In this document: one piece after another, positions 6,688 to 14,671 of the stretch
Position numbering within the stretch: the stretch's first letter is position 1
How the letters are laid out: each line of letters starts with the position of its first letter
Made by a program: the position numbers and the translations under genes
Notes under the pieces: model-generated
The model's database searches: none
What the model was told of the DNA's origin: nothing
What the model saw: only the letters and a program-made list of their open reading frames with translations
NCBI GenBank assembly: GCA_964407075.1
Contig: CAYOUE010000028.1
Span: 1 to 24,423 of the forward strand
Source: JAHQVI01 sp964407075
GTDB lineage: Bacteria > Pseudomonadota > Alphaproteobacteria > Rhizobiales > Rhodomicrobiaceae
Length of the DNA: 24,423 nucleotides
Direction of reading: 5' to 3'

Positions 6688-8220
6688 CTATTTCCGGTTC
6701 TTCACGAGCAGCGCGAGGAGAACTCCGGCCGCGGTGATCGCCGCGAGCATCGTCCAGGCTTCAGTGATCGCGATCGTCAGCGCGGATTTCTCGATGACGG
6801 GCCGGGCGAAGTCGAGCATGGCCTGTGTGACTTCGCGCTCCGGCGGCAGATAGGGAAGACCGGTGAACTCGAACATCGCCCTGTCCCGCGCTTCCAGCCG
6901 CTCGAAAATTTCTGCTGCGTGCCTCTCCACGCGTCCGAAGACGATCGTGTCGATCAACGCGATGCCGATCGCGCCGCCGAGATTGCGCATCAGATTATAG
7001 AGCGCGCTGCCGTCGGGAACGCGCTCGGGCGGCAGATGGCCGAGCGCGATCCGCGTCGGCGGCAGGATGCAGAACAGCGCAGCCAGCCCGCGCAGGGTCT
7101 GCGGCAGGATCATCTCGTTGAAATCGCTTTGCGGCGTGTCATACGCGCTCATGGCGACGCCTGCGGTGAAGAAGGCGAAGCCAAGAACCGTGAGCAGGCG
7201 GGCGTTGAAGCGCTGCTCCATCCAGACCGCGACCGGCGCTGCCACAAGCTGGGCCGCGCCCGTGACCAGCATGACCTCGCCGATGCCGAGGGCGTCATGT
7301 CCGCGCACGAAGCCGAGGAAGACGGGCATGAGATAGACGGAGCCGTAAAGACCGGCGCCGAGCAGAAAGCTGAGCGCGCAGCCGAGCGCAAAATTGCGGT
7401 CGCGGAAATGGCTGAGATCCACAAGCGGCGCCCTGCGCGAAAGCGTGCGGGTGACGAAGGCCGCGCCGCTCGATGCGCTGATGGCGAATAGCGCTATGAC
7501 CAGCCCGGAGAGCCAGCCAGCTTCGGGAGCTTCCTTCAGGCCGATTTCCAGGCACGCCAGCGAAACCGCCAGCAGCAGAAGCGAAACTGCGTCCAGATTG
7601 CGCAATTCGCGCTTGTCTGCGCCGGTGCGCGGCAGGAACGCCGCTGCAGTGAGGATGGCTGCGATCGCTGGCGGCAGGTTGATGAGGAACAGCCAGTGCC
7701 AGGAAAAGGATGTGGTGATCCAGCCGCCGGTAATCGGCCCGACGGTCGGCGCAAGCACTGCGAGCATTCCGGCAATCGTTGTCGCCGCGGCCTGTCCGCG
7801 CCCGGGAAAAAGGATGAAGACCGTCGAGAACACCACCGGGATCAGCATCCCGCCGGCAAAACCCTGCACGATGCGCCAGAAGATCAGCGTCTCGAAATCT
7901 CCGCTCAGCGCGCATCCCGCAGAAGCTGCGGCAAAAACCGTTGCGGCGGCGACGAACAGCCCGCGCAGCGACAGGAGCCTCGTAAGCCAGCCCGTCAGGG
8001 GAATGGCGATGATTTCGGCGATCAGATAGGAGGTCTGCACCCAGCTCATCTGGTCCGGACGGATGCCGAGGGCTTTCTGGATCGTGGGCAGAGAGGTAAC
8101 GACGATCTGTATGTCCAGGATCGCCATGAACATACCCGCGCACATCGCGATGAAGCCGGCCCAAGCTCCAAAAGTAGGCGCGCGGTCCCGGTCTCCGGAC
8201 ATTCCTGTTGCCAGCGTCAT
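6688..8220 (-). CDS. DHA2-family MFS efflux transporter (EmrB/QacA type, 14 TM)
   Basis: A 510-residue inner-membrane proton-coupled exporter of drugs or small metabolites. The start at 8220 has GGAG six bases upstream, and its ATG overlaps the stop of the preceding methyltransferase gene as ATGA. Many hydrophobic segments fit 14 helices. DHA2 hallmarks are visible: MFMAILDIQIVVTSLPTIQ in helix 1 (motif D1), an RIVQGFAGGML stretch in helix 4, LAPTVGPITGGWI in helix 5 (motif C, the antiporter signature), and an LLVKNRK tail. It is the last gene of the cassette 9805-6688 with the type III polyketide synthase and methyltransferase, so its substrate is plausibly their product. No EmrA-like adaptor adjoins it, although an RND adaptor lies just beyond, divergently oriented. 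Substrate assignment is inference from context. Confidence 0.88.
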   Translation of the reverse strand: MTLATGMSGDRDRAPTFGAWAGFIAMCAGMFMAILDIQIVVTSLPTIQKALGIRPDQMSWVQTSYLIAEIIAIPLTGWLTRLLSLRGLFVAAATVFAAASAGCALSGDFETLIFWRIVQGFAGGMLIPVVFSTVFILFPGRGQAAATTIAGMLAVLAPTVGPITGGWITTSFSWHWLFLINLPPAIAAILTAAAFLPRTGADKRELRNLDAVSLLLLAVSLACLEIGLKEAPEAGWLSGLVIALFAISASSGAAFVTRTLSRRAPLVDLSHFRDRNFALGCALSFLLGAGLYGSVYLMPVFLGFVRGHDALGIGEVMLVTGAAQLVAAPVAVWMEQRFNARLLTVLGFAFFTAGVAMSAYDTPQSDFNEMILPQTLRGLAALFCILPPTRIALGHLPPERVPDGSALYNLMRNLGGAIGIALIDTIVFGRVERHAAEIFERLEARDRAMFEFTGLPYLPPEREVTQAMLDFARPVIEKSALTIAITEAWTMLAAITAAGVLLALLVKNRK

Positions 8221-8741
8221 GAAGCGCTCCGGAGCAAGGATTGCAGTGCCCGGTTCTCCGCGCGTATGCGGACGGCGAGAATGATTGCGTTCAGCGCGGA
8301 GAAGATCAGCGCGTACCAGACCAGGCCGAACGCCATCGGCAATACGAAAATCTCGCCCACGACGACCGCGTAATTCGGATGGGACAGGATCCGATACGGT
8401 CCCTTGGCCACAAGCGGCTCGCCAGGCGGAACGATAATCCGCGTCGTCCAGCGTTCGCCGAGCGTGGCGAGCACCCACAGTCGCAGCCCCTGAAGGATCA
8501 GGAAGACCACGACCCAGCCGGCGGATGGCTCGGAGCCAAGGGCGAGCGCCCACAGGCCGATCAACCAGGAGGCGTGCAGCGCGACCATTGCGGGATAGTG
8601 CTCCGGTGAATGCTCAACGGCCCCGCGTGCGCGCAGCCGCTTTTCGTTCCGCGCGGAATAGACGAGCTCGGCAAGGCGCTGCACGGTGACGAACAGCAGG
8701 AGAGCGAAAGCCGCAGGATCGATCCAGGCCAGCATATCCAT
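8217..8741 (-). CDS. Isoprenylcysteine carboxyl methyltransferase-like membrane enzyme, BpsB/SrsB-like
   Basis: A 174-residue membrane protein of the ICMT family, which transfers methyl groups from SAM. Four or five hydrophobic segments are followed by the family's conserved C-terminal core: RWTTRIIVPPGEPL, then GPYRILSHPNYAVVVGE, then RIRAENRAL. The last gene start (8220) and this stop share ATGA. The ATG at 8741 overlaps the stop of the polyketide synthase gene as TGATG; a GTG at 8744 is also possible. AAGG lies seven bases before the ATG. In Bacillus (BpsA-BpsB/YpbQ) and Streptomyces (SrsA-SrsB), the enzyme of this family next to a type III polyketide synthase methylates the alkylpyrone or alkylresorcinol product. 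The same job is inferred here. It is unlikely to be a true prenyl-protein methyltransferase, as bacteria generally lack CaaX processing. Confidence 0.85.
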   Translation of the reverse strand: MDMLAWIDPAAFALLLFVTVQRLAELVYSARNEKRLRARGAVEHSPEHYPAMVALHASWLIGLWALALGSEPSAGWVVVFLILQGLRLWVLATLGERWTTRIIVPPGEPLVAKGPYRILSHPNYAVVVGEIFVLPMAFGLVWYALIFSALNAIILAVRIRAENRALQSLLRSAS

Positions 8742-9805
8742 CACGCCGCCTTTGACAGCAGCGCCGTGCTGAGTGTGAATCCCGGTCCCAGCGCCATCAT
8801 CATCGATCTCTCCGGCAGCCCCTCCTTCAGGACCCGCTCCAGCACGAACATCACGGTAGGAGCGGACATATTTCCGTAATTGGCAAGCACGCTTCGCTCG
8901 TGGTCGAGCGATCCGGGGGGCAGCATCATCGAGGTTTCGAGCGCTTCGATAACCTTTGCGCCGCCCGGATGGCAGATGAAGCGTTCGATGTCGCGAGGCT
9001 CGATTCCGTAGCCTGCGCAGATCCGCTCCAGCGCAGGCGCAAGATGCTCACCGGCGAAGGATGGGATCGAGCGGTCGAAGATGACGCCGAAACCTTCCGG
9101 ATCGACCGACCAGCCCATGATGTCGAGCGTGCCGGGCCAGCTGTATTCCGCCGCGTCCTCAATGATTGCCAGAGCCGGCGTGTGCGGCTCGGATTTCACG
9201 ACGGCGGCGGCGGCGCCGTCGCCGAACAGGGCAAGCGCTACGATGTTGGCTTTGGTCGCCTGATCGAGACGCACCGCAAGCGTGCACAACTCGACGACGA
9301 CCAGCAGAATCGCACGCCCCGGCAGCGATTTCGCCAGGCGCGCGGCAATCGAAAGACCGGTCACACCTCCCGCGCAGCCCAGCCCGAACACGGGGATTCG
9401 CGCGACATCGGCAGAAAAGCCTATCGCCTCGGCCGCGCGCGCTTCCAGGCTTGGGGTTGCGATGCCTGTAGACGACACCGTGACGATCGCACCGATGTCC
9501 GCAGCCTCGACCTTTGCGGCACGCAATGCCCTGGTTGCTGCGCTCACGAACAGCTCGGTCGCCGTTTCGAGATATACGGCTGTCCTTTCCGGCCAATTCC
9601 GCGGTTCGACATACCAGCCGATTTCGCGGGCCGCCTGGCGCTTTTCGATCCCGCAATTGACGAACACCTGCTGCAGCTTGCCGAAATCCGTAAAGCGCTT
9701 CGAGAACATCTGCGTAACGGTTTCGGCGACATCACGCTGCATCAGCACGTATTCGGGAGCGGCGGTCGCGACGGAAAGTATATGCGGCTTGTGGGATCTG
9801 TCCAA
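8741..9805 (-). CDS. Type III polyketide synthase (chalcone/stilbene synthase family)
   Basis: A cytoplasmic homodimeric ketosynthase that extends an acyl-CoA starter with malonyl-CoA and cyclises the chain to a pyrone or resorcinol. The TTG at 9805 is chosen because GGAG lies six bases upstream and the resulting 354 residues match the family length; an in-frame ATG at 9865 would add 20 residues without recognisable homology. The catalytic triad is intact: Cys144 in FGLGCAGGV, His279 in FICHPGGAKV and Asn312 in YGNMSAPT, with the C-terminal GPGFTLSTALL loop. It heads a three-gene operon with the ICMT-like methyltransferase and the DHA2 exporter, with overlapping stop and start codons. Starter specificity cannot be read from the sequence. 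Alkylpyrone or alkylresorcinol synthesis is the best-supported guess, from bacterial homologues with the same neighbour. Confidence 0.92.
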   Translation of the reverse strand: MDRSHKPHILSVATAAPEYVLMQRDVAETVTQMFSKRFTDFGKLQQVFVNCGIEKRQAAREIGWYVEPRNWPERTAVYLETATELFVSAATRALRAAKVEAADIGAIVTVSSTGIATPSLEARAAEAIGFSADVARIPVFGLGCAGGVTGLSIAARLAKSLPGRAILLVVVELCTLAVRLDQATKANIVALALFGDGAAAAVVKSEPHTPALAIIEDAAEYSWPGTLDIMGWSVDPEGFGVIFDRSIPSFAGEHLAPALERICAGYGIEPRDIERFICHPGGAKVIEALETSMMLPPGSLDHERSVLANYGNMSAPTVMFVLERVLKEGLPERSMMMALGPGFTLSTALLSKAA

Positions 9806-10068
9806 ATGAAGCTCCGGAGTGGCGCGTTCGGTTGCAAGACAGCATGAAAGATCGCCTGAAACCATGTCACATCCGTGACCACGCCCGGCAATAGCGTCGC
9901 AGCCCCCGTTCAAATTCTCCGTGGATCGGTGTGCGCGATGGTGAGGCCGGAATCTCAATTATGCCTTATTGGGGTTGTTGTCATCCCCGTCGCGCCGGAT
10001 TATCTCCTCTCTCTGCCCGCACGAAAAAGGCCTGCGCTTTTTGGCCTGTTTATTCGCGTGGAGAAATC

Positions 10069-10134
10069 ATGGAAGATGCGCGAAAGTCACTCGCACAAGG
10101 CAGACGGCTCTCATGGCTTTTGGAACCATCCTGA
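10069..10134 (+). CDS. Possible 21-codon leader peptide overlapping the RND adaptor start
   Basis: An ATG at 10069 has GGAG five bases upstream (10060-10063), the best ribosome-binding site in this leader. It opens a 21-codon frame (MEDARKSLAQGRRLSWLLEPS) that ends at 10134, 22 bases past the adaptor's ATG at 10113. The adaptor's own start lacks a clear ribosome-binding site. The short frame could therefore load ribosomes for the adaptor by coupling, or act as a leader peptide. It could also be fortuitous; no homologue is known to me. Confidence 0.35.
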   Translation: MEDARKSLAQGRRLSWLLEPS

Positions 10135-11510
10135 AACGGATCATCGGTTTTGCCGTCCCTGTCGCCATAGGCGTTGGCGTCTTCGTGATGGCCGTCGAGC
10201 GGAGCAAGCCGCCCGAACAGACGGAGCAGATCGAACGCAGCAGAACCGTGCGCGTCGCGGAGGTCACGAAATCGGTCTTCATCCCGCGCGTCAGCGGCTA
10301 TGGCACGGTGGAGCCGGACCGCACCTGGGACGCCGTCGCTCAGGTGTCGGGCCGCATCGTTTATGTTCATCCCAATCTGCGCCGTGGCGCGCTTCTCGGC
10401 GCAGGCACCGAGATCATCCGCATCAATCCGGAGGATTACGAAATCGCCTTGAGGCAGGCGCAGGCGAATATCGAAGCCGCACAGGCCAATCTGTCCGAAC
10501 TTGAAATTCAGGCTCAGAACACGGCAAGCTCGCTGGAAATCGAACGGCGCGCCCTTGAACTCACCCGTAACGACATCGAGCGCAAACGCCAGCTCGTGGA
10601 GCGCAACTCGGTCAGCCAGCTCACCCTTGAGGAGGCCGAGCGCGCTCTGCTTTCCCAGCAGGCGCGGGTGCAGGACCTCGAAAACGCCGCGCGGCGTTTC
10701 CCGGCGCAGATCAGCGCGCAGCAGCAGCAGATCAATATCTACCGGGCGCAGCTCGATACGGCCAGGCTCAATCTGGAGCGTACGCGCATCGCCTTGCCCT
10801 TCGACGCGCGCATCGCACAGGCCGATGTGGAGGTGACGCAATACGTCTCGATCGGCGCAACTCTCGCCACGGCCGACGACATCAGCGCTGCCGAGGTCAA
10901 GGCCGAGATTCCCCAGGCGCGGTTCCGAAGCTTCGCGCTGCTGACGGCTCCGCCCGATTTCTCGCCGCCACAACTCAGCGACGACGCCGTGGCGAAGGTT
11001 ATCGAAGAAATCGGATGGACCGCCGAGGTCAGGCTCGATCTGGGGGACGGGCTGATCGTATGGCCTGCGCGCGTCCGCCGCACCTCGGACACGATCAATC
11101 CGCAAACGCGCACGGTCGGCGCGATCGTGCAGGTCGAAAAGCCTTATGAAGATGTTCGTATCGACACGAAGCCTCCGCTCGTCAAGGGCATGTTCGTTGA
11201 AGTCGAACTTCGCGGGCGCCCCATTCCTGACCAGATCGTCGTTCCGCGATCTGCGGTACGCAACGGCGCGGTCCATCTCGCCGACAGCGAAAACCGGCTG
11301 CGCATCCGTCCTGTCGCCGTCCGCGCCGAGCAGGGCAATGAGGTTCTCATCGCCAGGGGGCTGGAGGCGGGCGAGCGTCTTGTGCTGACCGACCTTTCGC
11401 CCGCGATCGAGGGGATGCTGCTTGAGCCGGTCGCCGAGCCCGCCACGGACGGGGCCGCTCCGCAATCCGCACTTCTCAGGCCGGCTCCAGCAGGAGAAGC
11501 GCCCAGGTGA
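10113..11510 (+). CDS. RND efflux pump periplasmic adaptor (membrane fusion protein, HlyD/AcrA type)
   Basis: A 465-residue adaptor that joins an inner-membrane RND pump to an outer-membrane channel. A hydrophobic N-terminal anchor spans about residues 9-27. Beta-rich lipoyl halves at about 73-105 and 222-255 flank a long helical hairpin (about 107-222), rich in Gln, Glu, Ala and Arg in heptads. Beta-barrel and membrane-proximal domains follow, with PPLVKGMFVEVELRGR and VVPRSAVRNG typical of the family. The ATG at 10113 is the only sensible start, though it has no strong ribosome-binding site; a short upstream frame overlaps it. The stop overlaps the permease start as GTGA, so the two are translationally coupled. 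No outer-membrane factor gene is in the window, so a TolC-like partner elsewhere is implied. It diverges from the polyketide synthase operon. Confidence 0.9.
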   Translation: MAFGTILKRIIGFAVPVAIGVGVFVMAVERSKPPEQTEQIERSRTVRVAEVTKSVFIPRVSGYGTVEPDRTWDAVAQVSGRIVYVHPNLRRGALLGAGTEIIRINPEDYEIALRQAQANIEAAQANLSELEIQAQNTASSLEIERRALELTRNDIERKRQLVERNSVSQLTLEEAERALLSQQARVQDLENAARRFPAQISAQQQQINIYRAQLDTARLNLERTRIALPFDARIAQADVEVTQYVSIGATLATADDISAAEVKAEIPQARFRSFALLTAPPDFSPPQLSDDAVAKVIEEIGWTAEVRLDLGDGLIVWPARVRRTSDTINPQTRTVGAIVQVEKPYEDVRIDTKPPLVKGMFVEVELRGRPIPDQIVVPRSAVRNGAVHLADSENRLRIRPVAVRAEQGNEVLIARGLEAGERLVLTDLSPAIEGMLLEPVAEPATDGAAPQSALLRPAPAGEAPR

Positions 11511-14500
11511 TCGAATATTTCGCAAGGCATCCGACCGCCGCAAATATTCTGATGATTGCGTTCTTTGCGGTCGGCCTTGCGCTCGCGCCGACTCTGGAAC
11601 GTTCGACATTCCCGCGGCTTGAGCCGAATACGGTCCAGATCAGCGTGGCCTATCCCGGCGCTTCCCCTGAACAGGTCGAGGAAGGTGTATGCAGGCGGAT
11701 CGAGGACGCGGTCGATGCTGTGGACAATGTCACCGAGATCACTTGCGAGTCGCGCGAAGGCGTCGCGGCGGCGCGGGTCGAAATGGCCGAAGGCGGCAAT
11801 TTGGACCGCTTTTTTGCCGAGCTCAAAGTCGAGATCGATAGCATCACGGAGTTTCCCGACAATGTCGAGGATCCGATCCTCAGCCAGCTTGGCCGGACGG
11901 ATTTCGTCGCCGCAGTCGCCGTGAGCGCTTCCGCGCCGCGAACGGAGCTTCAGGCCTACGCCGAAGAGATCAAGACCCGCATGAAGGCGTTCGGAGGCAT
12001 TCCGAAAATCGAGATCGGAGGCTTTTCCAAACGCCAGTTCCGTATCGAAATCGCCGACGAGACCTTGCGGCGCTACGGTGTCAGCCTGTCGGATATAGCG
12101 CGGACGATCGGCAGGCAGAGCCTTAACTTTCCGGCGGGCAACATCAACGCGGAAGGCGGCGAAATCCTTCTGCGCGTCGACGATGAACGCAAGAGCATCG
12201 ACGAACTGCGCGATCTGGTCGTCATCACCGGCTCTTCCGGCGCGCAGATCCGGCTGGGCGAGATTGCGGCCATCGAGGACCGTTTCGAGACGGAGGAAGT
12301 CAAGATCACCTTCAACGGCCAGCCCGCCGCGCTTCTCAACATCATCAAGTCGGAGCAGGACGACGCTCTGGAAGTCGTGGACCGGATCAGGGCCTTTCTC
12401 GACGCCGAGCGTCAGCGCGCGCCGCCGGGCGTGACATTCACGATCGTCAACGACGTCTCCTCGATCATCAAGGACCGCCTTGAGTTGCTTCTGAAAAACG
12501 GCTTTCAGGGGCTGGCGCTCGTCTGTCTGGCGACATGGTTCTTCTTCGGTTTCCGCTACGCTTTCTGGATCGCGATGGGACTGCCCGTCGCGTTCCTTGG
12601 CGGCCTCGCGGCGATGGCGGCGATCGGGTACAGCATCAACATGATTTCGATGGTCGGCCTGTTGATGGTGATCGGCCTGCTCATGGATGACGCCATCGTC
12701 ATATCGGAGAACATCGCCAAGAAATACGAGCAGGGCGCGCCGCCTATCGAGGCCGCGGTGACAGGTGCGCGCGAAGTCATGCCGGGCGTGCTGTCATCCT
12801 TCCTTACGACATTATGCGTGTTCGGGTCGCTGGCCTTTCTGGAGGGAACGATCGGGCAGATCCTGCGCGTCGTTCCCGTAGTGATGATCCTGGTGCTCGC
12901 GGTTTCGCTGATCGAGGCCTTCTTCATACTTCCCCATCATCTCGGCCATTCGCTGGCCAAGGCGCACGGTAACGGCAGGCGCGGCGTTCAGGCGATCAGC
13001 GGCAGGCTGATCGAGGCCCTCCGCGACAGGCTGGTTGGACCTTTTGCCGAAGCCGCAGTCCGCGCGCGCTATCTGACGGCGGGAACCGTCATCGCTGCGC
13101 TGATCTGTACGGTCGCCATAGTGGCGAGCGGCGCGCTGAAGTTCAGCCCGTTCCCCGATCTCGACGGGGACACGCTCGAAGCGCGCATCCTGCTTCCGCA
13201 GGGCACGCCCCTGGAGCGGACAGAGGAGGTCGTTGCGCGTATCGAGAGCGCCATCATGCGCATCAATGAAAGGCTGAGCCCGGAACAGCCTGGCGGACAG
13301 CCGCTGCTGAGGAATATCACCGTAAAGTATAATCAAAACGCCGACGCCTATGAGAGCGGACCGCATGTCGCCACCATAAGCGCCGATCTGCTGACCTCCC
13401 AGCTCCGCACTGTCGAGAACGCGCAGGTGCTCGCCGCATGGCGCGAGGAGACTGGCGCCATACCTGATGTCATCGCGCTCAAATTCGCCGAGCCCTCCAT
13501 CGGTCCGGCCGGCCGCGCCATCGACATCCGGCTTACAGGACCTGATCTGGCGGAACTCAAGGCAGCGAGCCTTGAGCTTCAGGACTGGCTTCTGCAGTAC
13601 CGCGGCGTGGTGGACATTCTGGACGATCTCCGGCTCGGCAAGCCCGAGATCAGGATCCGCATGAAGGAGGAAGGTCTGGCGCTCGGCCTGCGCAGCCAGG
13701 ACATCGCGGATCAGATCAGGACCGCCTTTTTCGGAACCACGATCAACGAGATCCAGGTCAACGAGCAAAGCTACGAAATCGACGCCAGGCTCGCCGGCGT
13801 CGACCGCGGGCGCATCGCCACGCTGGACAACATGGTCATCATTACGCCCGAAGGATCGCAGGCGCCGCTCTCCTCCGTGGCGACGCTTGAGCCGGATCGC
13901 GGCTATTCGAGAATCAACCGTATCAACGGCGTTCGCACAATAAGCGTTCAGGGCGAGGTCGATCCGCGTATCGGCAACGCTGCCGAAATCATCGGCGACA
14001 CGAGGGCGCGCTTTCTTCCCGAACTCACCCAGCGTTATCCGGACGTGAATTTCGACATAGCCGGTCAGGACCGCGAGACCGGGCGGACGCAGTCCTCGAT
14101 GATAACGGGCTTCCTGCTCGGCCTGATCGGCGTCTTTCTGGTGCTCAGTTTCCAGTTCCGCAGCTACGCCGAGCCGGCGGCGGTGATGATTATCATCCCG
14201 TTCGCCCTGATCGGCTCGATACTGGGCCATGTGCTGCTCGGGATCGACTTCACCATGCCAAGCATGTTGGGCTTCGCCGCGCTTTCCGGCGTCGTCGTGA
14301 ACGATTCCATTCTGCTCGTGAACCAGATCAAGGATCACCACCGCCCCGGGGCGACCATTGCCGAAGTGGCTCCGCTTGCCGCAAAAGCCAGGTTCCGCGC
14401 CATCCTGCTGACGTCGCTGACCACGGTTCTGGGGTTATTGCCGCTGCTTGCGGAAACCAGCCTGCAGGCGCAGGTGCTGATCCCGTTGGTGGCTAGCCTC

Positions 14501-14656
14501 GGTTTCGGGCTGATGGCGTCGACCGTTCTGGTGCTTTTCGTGGTTCCGGCCTTCTACGCCATACTTGACGATTTCGGCCTCACCACGCTCGCCGCGGAGC
14601 GCCGCGCGCTTCAGGCGAAAGCCGCAGGGGAAAGCGCGGCTGCGCCGGCCGAGTAA
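11507..14656 (+). CDS. RND efflux transporter permease (AcrB/HAE-type)
   Basis: A 1049-residue proton-driven inner-membrane pump. The GTG at 11507 overlaps the adaptor stop, with AGGAG ten bases upstream. The topology is the classical duplicated one: helix 1 at about 12-28, a large periplasmic porter loop (about 30-325), a helix bundle from about 333, then helix 7 (about 525-545), the second loop, and a final bundle ending near 1020. The intramembrane proton-relay acids are present as Asp394-Asp395 in GLLMDDAIVISENI, matching Asp407-Asp408 of AcrB. The partner half has the GVVVNDSILLVN segment. With the adaptor it forms a two-gene operon. The multidrug (HAE) rather than heavy-metal class is inferred from the length and the DD motif. 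The substrate is unknown; the product of the divergent polyketide operon is one possibility. Confidence 0.93.
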   Translation: MIEYFARHPTAANILMIAFFAVGLALAPTLERSTFPRLEPNTVQISVAYPGASPEQVEEGVCRRIEDAVDAVDNVTEITCESREGVAAARVEMAEGGNLDRFFAELKVEIDSITEFPDNVEDPILSQLGRTDFVAAVAVSASAPRTELQAYAEEIKTRMKAFGGIPKIEIGGFSKRQFRIEIADETLRRYGVSLSDIARTIGRQSLNFPAGNINAEGGEILLRVDDERKSIDELRDLVVITGSSGAQIRLGEIAAIEDRFETEEVKITFNGQPAALLNIIKSEQDDALEVVDRIRAFLDAERQRAPPGVTFTIVNDVSSIIKDRLELLLKNGFQGLALVCLATWFFFGFRYAFWIAMGLPVAFLGGLAAMAAIGYSINMISMVGLLMVIGLLMDDAIVISENIAKKYEQGAPPIEAAVTGAREVMPGVLSSFLTTLCVFGSLAFLEGTIGQILRVVPVVMILVLAVSLIEAFFILPHHLGHSLAKAHGNGRRGVQAISGRLIEALRDRLVGPFAEAAVRARYLTAGTVIAALICTVAIVASGALKFSPFPDLDGDTLEARILLPQGTPLERTEEVVARIESAIMRINERLSPEQPGGQPLLRNITVKYNQNADAYESGPHVATISADLLTSQLRTVENAQVLAAWREETGAIPDVIALKFAEPSIGPAGRAIDIRLTGPDLAELKAASLELQDWLLQYRGVVDILDDLRLGKPEIRIRMKEEGLALGLRSQDIADQIRTAFFGTTINEIQVNEQSYEIDARLAGVDRGRIATLDNMVIITPEGSQAPLSSVATLEPDRGYSRINRINGVRTISVQGEVDPRIGNAAEIIGDTRARFLPELTQRYPDVNFDIAGQDRETGRTQSSMITGFLLGLIGVFLVLSFQFRSYAEPAAVMIIIPFALIGSILGHVLLGIDFTMPSMLGFAALSGVVVNDSILLVNQIKDHHRPGATIAEVAPLAAKARFRAILLTSLTTVLGLLPLLAETSLQAQVLIPLVASLGFGLMASTVLVLFVVPAFYAILDDFGLTTLAAERRALQAKAAGESAAAPAE

Positions 14657-14671
14657 CGCTGCGCCGCAGCA

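Noticed and set aside
10050..11609. 519-codon minus-strand frame opposite the RND adaptor
   Set aside because: The adaptor's coiled-coil and lipoyl patterns are unmistakable; the reverse frame shows only mirrored codon bias.
12812..14341. 509-codon minus-strand frame opposite the RND permease
   Set aside because: The translation is full of Arg, His, Asp and Gln without structure, and the sense strand is a full RND permease.
14658..14670. GCTGCG-C-CGCAGC palindrome between the RND permease and CPBP genes
   Set aside because: The one-base loop cannot form a normal hairpin and there is no T-tract, so a terminator call is not supported.
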